DNA of 64,000 bases, from NCBI GenBank assembly GCA_963696495.1, contig CAVOKJ010000001.1, positions 62,001-126,000 on the forward strand, given 5' to 3'. The position numbers were made by a program, and so were the translations under genes. This stretch comes from Bog-756 sp963696495. Lineage in GTDB: Bacteria > Actinomycetota > Acidimicrobiia > Acidimicrobiales > RAAP-2. Every line of letters begins with the position of its first letter. The stretch's first letter is position 1. Below are positions 59,204-64,000 of the stretch, in pieces. The notes beneath the pieces were generated by a model that did not search any database, had not been told where the DNA came from, and saw only the letters and a program-made list of their open reading frames with translations.

Positions 59204-59589
59204 GGCCCGGCGCCTCCGGCCCGGGATCCACCTCCGCCGCTGTCGGTGCGCCACCGGTTCCACGGCCAGGACCCGTCGATCTCCACCTCCAGCGAGAAGC
59301 TGAGGACGATCCGGATGACCACGATGAGTCCGAGGACGGTCACGCTGTCGATCGTCGGGTCCACGATGATCGTGCGCACGATGTCCCCGATGATGAGGAC
59401 TTCGAGGCCGAGGAGGATGGCCTGGCCGAGACGCTGTCGTAGTTCGGGGTAGGCAGCGCTCCGCCCGTCCGGCCGGATCATCGAGGCGCCGTAGTCGATG
59501 ATGGCCCACAGTCCCCCGATGATCATGATCGCCGCACCGACGGCCTCCACCACCTTCACGATGTCGGAGATGAACTGCTCGTAGGTCAC
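59194..59589 (-). CDS. DUF1622 small membrane protein
   Basis: 131 aa, three predicted membrane segments. LGQAILLGLEVLIIGDIVRTIIVDPTIDSVTVLGLIVVIRIVLSFSLEVEIDGSWPW (in parts ILLGLEVLIIGDIVRT and SFSLEVEIDGSWPW) matches the DUF1622 family, whose function is unknown. GTG 59589; CATTGT lies six bases upstream, fitting a leaderless mRNA. It overlaps the end of the sterol-desaturase-type gene by ten bases. Confidence 0.85.
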   Translation of the reverse strand: MTYEQFISDIVKVVEAVGAAIMIIGGLWAIIDYGASMIRPDGRSAAYPELRQRLGQAILLGLEVLIIGDIVRTIIVDPTIDSVTVLGLIVVIRIVLSFSLEVEIDGSWPWNRWRTDSGGGGSRAGGAGPQA

Positions 59590-59701
59590 CGGGCAACAAT
59601 GCCACGCCGCACCGGGCCGGGGTGCCATCGGACACCGTGGCCCGGACCGGGTGCCGCCTCGACGACCGGCGACGGGGCGGCCAGCGGTGGGGCGACCGGC
59701 G

Positions 59702-60577
59702 TCAGGCCTCGAAGGGTGCCCTCCCGACGATGAGGGGATCCGGCACCCCGACGACGTCGAGGTCTTTGTCCTCGTAGTCGATGGCGGCCAGGACGTGGCG
59801 CATGGCATTGAGGCGTCCCCGCCGCTTGTCGTTGCTCTTCACCACCGTCCACGGCGCCAGGTCCGAGTCCGTCGAGGCGAACATGCGGTTCCGGGCAGCC
59901 GTGTAGTCGTCCCAACGCGACAGTGATGCCACGTCGATCGGCGAGAGCTTCCACTGCCGGACGGGGTCGATGCGACGGATCAGGAAGCGGGTGTGCTGCT
60001 CGCCCTGGGAGACGGAGAACCAGAACTTGAAGAGGTGGATCTTGTCCCGGACGAGCAGCTGCTCGAAGAGCGGGGCCTGGAACATGAACTCCTCGTACTG
60101 CTCGTCCGTGCAGTAGCCCATGACCCGTTCGACGCCGGCCCGGTTGTACCACGACCGATCGAACAGGACGATCTCACCTTCGGCTGGGAGGTGGTCGACG
60201 TACCGCTGGAAGTACCACTGGGTCTGCTCCCGCCGATTGGGCTTCTCCAGCGCCACCACCTGGGCCCCCCGAGGATTGAGGTGCTCCATGAACCGCTTGA
60301 TGGTGCCGCCCTTCCCCGCGGCGTCCCTGCCCTCGAACACGATGACGATCCGCTCCCCGACCTCCTTGGTCCAGTTCTGCAGCTTGAGTAGCTCGATCTG
60401 GAGGCGGCGCTTCTCCGTCTCGTACTCGTCGCGCATGAGCCGGCGCTCGTAGGGATACCCCTCCTTCCACGTGTCGACCTCGGTCCCGTCGCGCCAGCAC
60501 AGGATCGGCTCCTCGTCGCTGTCGTCGATGACGTACTGGTCCAGCTCGTCGTTGAGGTCAACCACTATCGGCTCCAC
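59702..60577 (-). CDS. ppk2: polyphosphate kinase 2
   Basis: 291-aa PPK2-family kinase that moves phosphate between polyphosphate and nucleotides. Walker A EGRDAAGKGG is at 82-91 and Walker B FDRSWYNR at 139-146, with the lid arginines in PNRREQTQWYFQRY. The single-domain length with an acidic N-terminus (DDSDEEP) fits class I (nucleoside diphosphate) enzymes, but class is inference. Start GTG. It lies far from the pst operon, and no PHO box was seen before it. Confidence 0.93.
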   Translation of the reverse strand: MEPIVVDLNDELDQYVIDDSDEEPILCWRDGTEVDTWKEGYPYERRLMRDEYETEKRRLQIELLKLQNWTKEVGERIVIVFEGRDAAGKGGTIKRFMEHLNPRGAQVVALEKPNRREQTQWYFQRYVDHLPAEGEIVLFDRSWYNRAGVERVMGYCTDEQYEEFMFQAPLFEQLLVRDKIHLFKFWFSVSQGEQHTRFLIRRIDPVRQWKLSPIDVASLSRWDDYTAARNRMFASTDSDLAPWTVVKSNDKRRGRLNAMRHVLAAIDYEDKDLDVVGVPDPLIVGRAPFEA

Positions 60578-60709
60578 TCCCGTCCTCGTTCGTCGCGGGT
60601 CGGTCCCGGCCCCGGCGGCACCGGGTCGTCCAGCCCTGCGTCCTCCCGCACGGTGCCGGCCCGTGCCGTGACCACCGGGTCGCCGAGCAGGACGACCATC
60701 GCCCCCACG

Positions 60710-61900
60710 CTAGGCCTCCGTGGCCTTGGCCTGTCGCTCCGCCTGGTGCTTCTCGATGGCCGACATCACGGCGGCGCCGGCGGCGCCGATGAATTCCGGT
60801 CGGTTGTCGGCCGCCCAGTCCCGGCTGGCGGTCAGCGTCCGGGACGACCCCTGGAACTCGGGCATGACGTACCGGGCGATCAGCTCGTAGGAATGACGGG
60901 TGGCGGCGGTGTCGGCCCATTCGTGGCCCATGAGGAGGAACGTGCCGAACCCGTTCGACTGGCTGCGGAGCCGCTCGACCTGGGCGATGGCATCGTCGAC
61001 GGTGCCGATGACCGCGAATCCCGAGGCGTTGAGGGCGTCGACCAGGGTCTCGTGGTTGCTGGTGTCGGGGGCCAGCGGCAGGGCGGCGACCCGCTGGAAG
61101 TAGTCCACCCACTCGGCCAGCCCGAAACCCACGTCCTCGACGGCCTGCTCCTTCGAGTCGGCGATGTGCATCGGACCGACCAGCCGCCACCTGCCGCGGT
61201 CGATGGTCGTCCCGAACTCGGCCGCACGCTCCTCCATGACGTCCCAGTGCGCACCGAGCACGTCGAACCCGCCCGCCGAGGTGGCGCCGATCGACAGCAG
61301 ACTGCATCCCAGGCGGCCGGCGGCCCGGGGACCGGCCGGCGAGACCTGGGCGGCGACCGCCACCTCGGGGTAGGGGCGCTGGAGGGGGCGCAGTTGCAGC
61401 CGGGCGTCGACCAGCGTGAACCAGTCGGTCTCCATCGTCACCGGACCGTCGCCGGCCAACAGGAGCAGGATGGCTTCGAGCGACTCCTCCATCATGTCCC
61501 GCTGCCGGGCGGGGTCGATGCCCATCATGTACGCGTCCGAGGGCAGCGCACCGGGCCCCACGCCGATCATGAGCCGGCCCCGGGTCAGGTGGTCGAGGAG
61601 CACCAGGCGGTCGGCCAGCATGAACGGGTGGTGGTAGGGGAGCGAGGACACCCCGGTGCCGAGGCGGAGGTGCCGGGTCCGTTGGGCGGCGGCGGCGATG
61701 AACACCTCGGGCGACGCGATGATCTCGTACCCGGCCGAATGGTGCTCCCCGATCCACGCCTCGTCGAAGCCGAGGGTGTCGAGGTGCTCCAAGAGCTGGA
61801 GATCCCGCTCGAGGGCCAGTGTCGGGTTCTGCCCCACCGGGTGGAAGGGGGCGAGGAAGATCCCGAATTGCAACTGGTCCGATGCCTGCAGGGTGGTCAT
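60710..61900 (-). CDS. LLM-class flavin-dependent oxidoreductase
   Basis: 396-aa luciferase-like monooxygenase or F420-dependent oxidoreductase. Barrel markers: FGIFLAPFHP at the start, WIGEHHSAGYEIIASPEVF near 48-66, LGTGVSSLPYHHPFMLADRLVLLDHLTRGRLMIGVGPG (in parts LGTGVSSLP and RLMIGVGPG), FDVLGAHW. It resembles limonene 1,2-monooxygenase-type members. Whether FMN or F420 is the cofactor cannot be told. ATG with GGAAGG upstream; 12 bases after the dehydrogenase stop, so one operon. Confidence 0.88.
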   Translation of the reverse strand: MTTLQASDQLQFGIFLAPFHPVGQNPTLALERDLQLLEHLDTLGFDEAWIGEHHSAGYEIIASPEVFIAAAAQRTRHLRLGTGVSSLPYHHPFMLADRLVLLDHLTRGRLMIGVGPGALPSDAYMMGIDPARQRDMMEESLEAILLLLAGDGPVTMETDWFTLVDARLQLRPLQRPYPEVAVAAQVSPAGPRAAGRLGCSLLSIGATSAGGFDVLGAHWDVMEERAAEFGTTIDRGRWRLVGPMHIADSKEQAVEDVGFGLAEWVDYFQRVAALPLAPDTSNHETLVDALNASGFAVIGTVDDAIAQVERLRSQSNGFGTFLLMGHEWADTAATRHSYELIARYVMPEFQGSSRTLTASRDWAADNRPEFIGAAGAAVMSAIEKHQAERQAKATEA

Positions 61901-61912
61901 GGGTTCCTTCCG

Positions 61913-62980
61913 TTACGGGTTGACGATGATCTTGCCGTGCCCACCCGGGGTGCGCAGGGTGTCGAAGGCGGCCGATGTCCCCTCGAGACCGACGGTGGAC
62001 GTGACCAGCAGGTCGGCGCCGGGCAACCCGGTCGCCAGGCGGTCGAGGGTGACGGCGAACTCGGCCGGCGTGTAGCCGAAGGAGAAGCGCAGCTCGATCT
62101 CCTTCGTGACCGCCACGAAGGGCTCGATGGTGTCGGAGTGCATGCACACGCCGACGACCACGATGCGGCTGTGGGGCGGGGCCTCGTCCACGAGGGACTG
62201 GAGCATGCCGGCCACGCCGACCGCCTCGAAGATCACCGCGTCGGTGGTCTCGCCGCCCATCATGGAGACCATGGCGCGCTCCATGATGGAGGTGGCCACA
62301 CCCAGACCGGCCCAGCGCTCGTGGGGCGACTCCTCGGCCGGGTCGAAGACCTCGTCCGCTCCGAACGCCTCGGCCAGCCGCCGGCGCGTCGGCGAGTAGT
62401 CGGAGGCAAGCACCGGGCCGTGGCCGCGACCCTTGAGCGCGGCGATGACGGCCAGCCCGACCGGACCACATCCGACGACCAGGCTCGGTTGCCCGAGCTC
62501 GAGACCCGACAGACCCACGGCGTGCTCCCCGACGGCCAGGGGCTCGGTCAGTGCCGCCAGATTCGTCGCCAGGGAGTCGGGGACCGGGAGGAGCAGCATC
62601 TCCTGGAGCACCAGGTGCTCGGCCAGGGCACCGGGGTAGGTGTTGGAGTAGCCGACCTGCTCCACGCCGCCGGCCCCGACCACGATGGGGACCGAGCACA
62701 CCCTCGTCCCCACCGGCAGCGACCTGGCGGTATCGGGTCCGTAGTCGACCACCTCGGCGCAGAATTCGTGTCCGAAGACGGTGTCGACGAACGGGTCGAG
62801 GGCCGGGGCACCGACCCGGTCCATCAGGTCGGTGAAGTGGACGAAGTCGGCCAGTGCGTGCAGGTCGGAACCGCAGATGCCGGCGGCCAGCGACCGGGCG
62901 ACGACGTGGCCGGACCCCGGCGTCGGGTCCTCGACGCCGTCGACCACCAACGCCCCGGCCCGGGTCACGACCGCGCGCAC
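61913..62980 (-). CDS. medium-chain dehydrogenase without structural-zinc cysteines
   Basis: 355-aa MDR oxidoreductase. The catalytic-zinc region is intact: AAGICGSDLHA near 33-43 and FGHEFCAEVV near 68-77. The Rossmann motif VVGCGPVGLAVI is near 170. The usual four-cysteine loop of the structural zinc is replaced by CSVPIVVGAGGVEQVGYSNTYPGA (shown as parts CSVPIVVGA and GYSNTYPGA). Such forms occur in glutathione- or alcohol-type actinobacterial enzymes. GTG start; followed by the LLM oxidoreductase after 12 bases. Confidence 0.87.
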   Translation of the reverse strand: MRAVVTRAGALVVDGVEDPTPGSGHVVARSLAAGICGSDLHALADFVHFTDLMDRVGAPALDPFVDTVFGHEFCAEVVDYGPDTARSLPVGTRVCSVPIVVGAGGVEQVGYSNTYPGALAEHLVLQEMLLLPVPDSLATNLAALTEPLAVGEHAVGLSGLELGQPSLVVGCGPVGLAVIAALKGRGHGPVLASDYSPTRRRLAEAFGADEVFDPAEESPHERWAGLGVATSIMERAMVSMMGGETTDAVIFEAVGVAGMLQSLVDEAPPHSRIVVVGVCMHSDTIEPFVAVTKEIELRFSFGYTPAEFAVTLDRLATGLPGADLLVTSTVGLEGTSAAFDTLRTPGGHGKIIVNP

Positions 62981-63101
62981 GGCACCCCCCGTCCGGGGGC
63001 ATCGACCTCGGCCGCCCCCGCTGCCCTGTCCGTTGCGCCCGCCCCTCCCATCAGGTCGATCCCTGTCCGTCCGCCGGGTACGGCGGTGCCGCCAGGTCCG
63101 A

Positions 63102-64000
63102 TCACGACGGGGGGTCGTCGGGTAGGGGCCATCGGTAGAGGTCGGCGGCGTTCCGATGGGTCAGCTTGTCCAATTCCCCGGGCGGGAGGTGGCCCCAGCA
63201 CCGTTCGATGACCGCCTGGGTGTCGGGCCACGTCGAGTCGCCATGGGGGTAGTCCACCTCCACCATGATGTGGTCGATCCCGATGCGATGGCGGGTGTCG
63301 ATGGTCGAGGGGTCGTCGATCGTGCAGAACCAGAAGTTCCGCGAGAGGACGTCGGCCGGCAACAACCCGGCGGGGTCGTAGCCGCGACCGTACCCCGACC
63401 GCTCGACGATGTTGTCGAGGCGGTCGAGGAGCATGGCCACCCAGCCGATGCCCCCCTCGCTCATGGCGATCTTGAGCCGGGGGAACCGGGCCGGCAGGCC
63501 CGACCAGACCCACTCCGCACACGCCGACAGCGACATCTGTCCGAACAGGGTGGCGCCGATGGCGACCAGTGGACCGTCCTCGGGCATGTCCGGCATGCCG
63601 GAGGAGCCGACATGGAGCGAGATGACCGTGTCGGTCTCCTGGCATGCCTCGACGATGGGCTCCCAGTACCCCGAGAACAGGCTGGGGAGGCCGATCCGGT
63701 GAGGCCGTTCCGGAAGGGTGACCGATCGGAAGCCCCGCGCCGCGTTCCGCCGGATCTCGGCGGCACCGAGGGCCGGATCGGCGAGGAAGGTGATGCCACA
63801 GGGGATGATGCGGTCGGGATAGGGCTGCCACCACGCCTCGTAGAGCCAGTCGTTCCAGGCCCGGGTGACCGCCAGGCCGAGCTCGGGGTCGCGGGCGGAG
63901 GAGAAGACCCTCCCGCAGAACCCGCTGATCTGGGAGGGGAAGTTGAGCGATGCCCAGACACCGTTGATGTCCATGTCGCGGATGCGGGCGTCGATGTCCC
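63102..64000 (-). CDS. amidohydrolase (ACMSD-like), start outside window
   Basis: At least 299 codons of an amidohydrolase-2-type TIM barrel. The frame stays open to the window edge (residues IDARIRDMDINGVWAS), so the N-terminus with the first metal motif is missing. Visible markers are TVISLHVGSSGMPD (barrel His), RFPRLKIAMSEGGIGW and IMVEVDYPHGDSTWP, the late Asp. It ends 121 bases before the dehydrogenase and is co-directional with it and the LLM gene, suggesting one catabolic unit. It is related to the amidohydrolase at 51,298-52,689. Confidence 0.88.
   Translation of the reverse strand, partial: DIDARIRDMDINGVWASLNFPSQISGFCGRVFSSARDPELGLAVTRAWNDWLYEAWWQPYPDRIIPCGITFLADPALGAAEIRRNAARGFRSVTLPERPHRIGLPSLFSGYWEPIVEACQETDTVISLHVGSSGMPDMPEDGPLVAIGATLFGQMSLSACAEWVWSGLPARFPRLKIAMSEGGIGWVAMLLDRLDNIVERSGYGRGYDPAGLLPADVLSRNFWFCTIDDPSTIDTRHRIGIDHIMVEVDYPHGDSTWPDTQAVIERCWGHLPPGELDKLTHRNAADLYRWPLPDDPPS

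Noticed and set aside
60558..63211. Long frames of 814 and 852 codons on both strands around the LLM and dehydrogenase genes
   Set aside because: Both are shadows of the two recognised minus-strand genes.
1..64000. tRNA, rRNA, riboswitch, CRISPR, insertion sequence or prophage
   Set aside because: None seen by eye: no cloverleaf with TTCGA-type loop, no spaced identical repeats with unique spacers, no transposase or integrase. A covariance-model scan would be the decisive check.

Overview
The window is very GC-rich, uses GTG and TTG starts freely, and codes densely on both strands. Its gene families are a mycofactocin-type short-chain dehydrogenase, an F420/flavin-type luciferase-like oxidoreductase, a geranylgeranyl-reductase-type flavoprotein next to a MenG-type methyltransferase, repeated GYW...GGVFTFGDA propeller units, DUF2510-like short proteins and PhoP-style 11-bp PHO boxes. 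Together these point to a high-GC actinobacterium, most likely of the Acidimicrobiia. This is inference from gene content. No rRNA, tRNA, CRISPR array, transposase or phage gene was seen, so the segment looks like ordinary chromosome.

Layout. 1-5,075: end of an alpha/beta hydrolase gene, Lon protease, and a divergent K+ channel with RCK domains at both ends. 5,087-11,404: a phosphate block made of a PHO-box promoter, pstS-pstC-pstA-pstB and two convergent PhoB-type response regulators, each with its own PHO box. 11,405-15,812: glucose-6-phosphate isomerase, fatty acid desaturase, PaaX-type regulator and a dehydrogenase. 15,859-20,173: sulfatase, propeller protein and sulfotransferase. 20,363-25,293: NERD protein, TetR-like regulator, then a lipid-quinone group (UbiA-like protein, MenG-like methyltransferase, geranylgeranyl reductase). 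25,407-30,295: second sulfatase, HtrA-type protease with a strong terminator, universal stress protein. 30,314-40,697: TldE/TldD, aldo-keto reductase, an amino-acid/amide-type binding protein, CutA, M20 dipeptidase, two SnoaL-like proteins, a DUF2510-like protein and a GH4 glycosidase. 40,738-44,868: TetR regulator facing a DrrAB exporter across two operators, then a zinc dehydrogenase coupled to a VOC protein. 44,959-53,141: an unknown protein, a GGDEF-EAL protein, a carrier, a frameshifted acetolactate-synthase-like gene, a SnoaL-like protein, an amidohydrolase and a small membrane protein. 53,383-60,577: small secreted protein, repeat-rich secreted propeller, stress proteins, a cysteine-less DksA-like protein, thioesterase, anti-sigma-type ATPase, sterol-desaturase-type protein, DUF1622 protein and PPK2. 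60,710-64,000: LLM oxidoreductase, dehydrogenase and a second amidohydrolase cut by the window edge.

How it works together. The clearest system is phosphate control. Three promoters (pstS and the two response-regulator genes) share the same layout: a GTTCACCT-type 11-bp unit, exactly five bases, then a TANNGT -10 box. The pstS promoter carries up to six units in 11-bp register. Neither histidine kinase nor PhoU is in the window. A second clear circuit is the TetR/DrrAB pair, where each of two CTTACC-N6-CAAGTA operators overlaps one of the divergent -10 boxes. About a dozen genes have a TANNNT-like box 6-8 bases before the start codon and no Shine-Dalgarno sequence, which suggests leaderless mRNAs and corrects several start sites.
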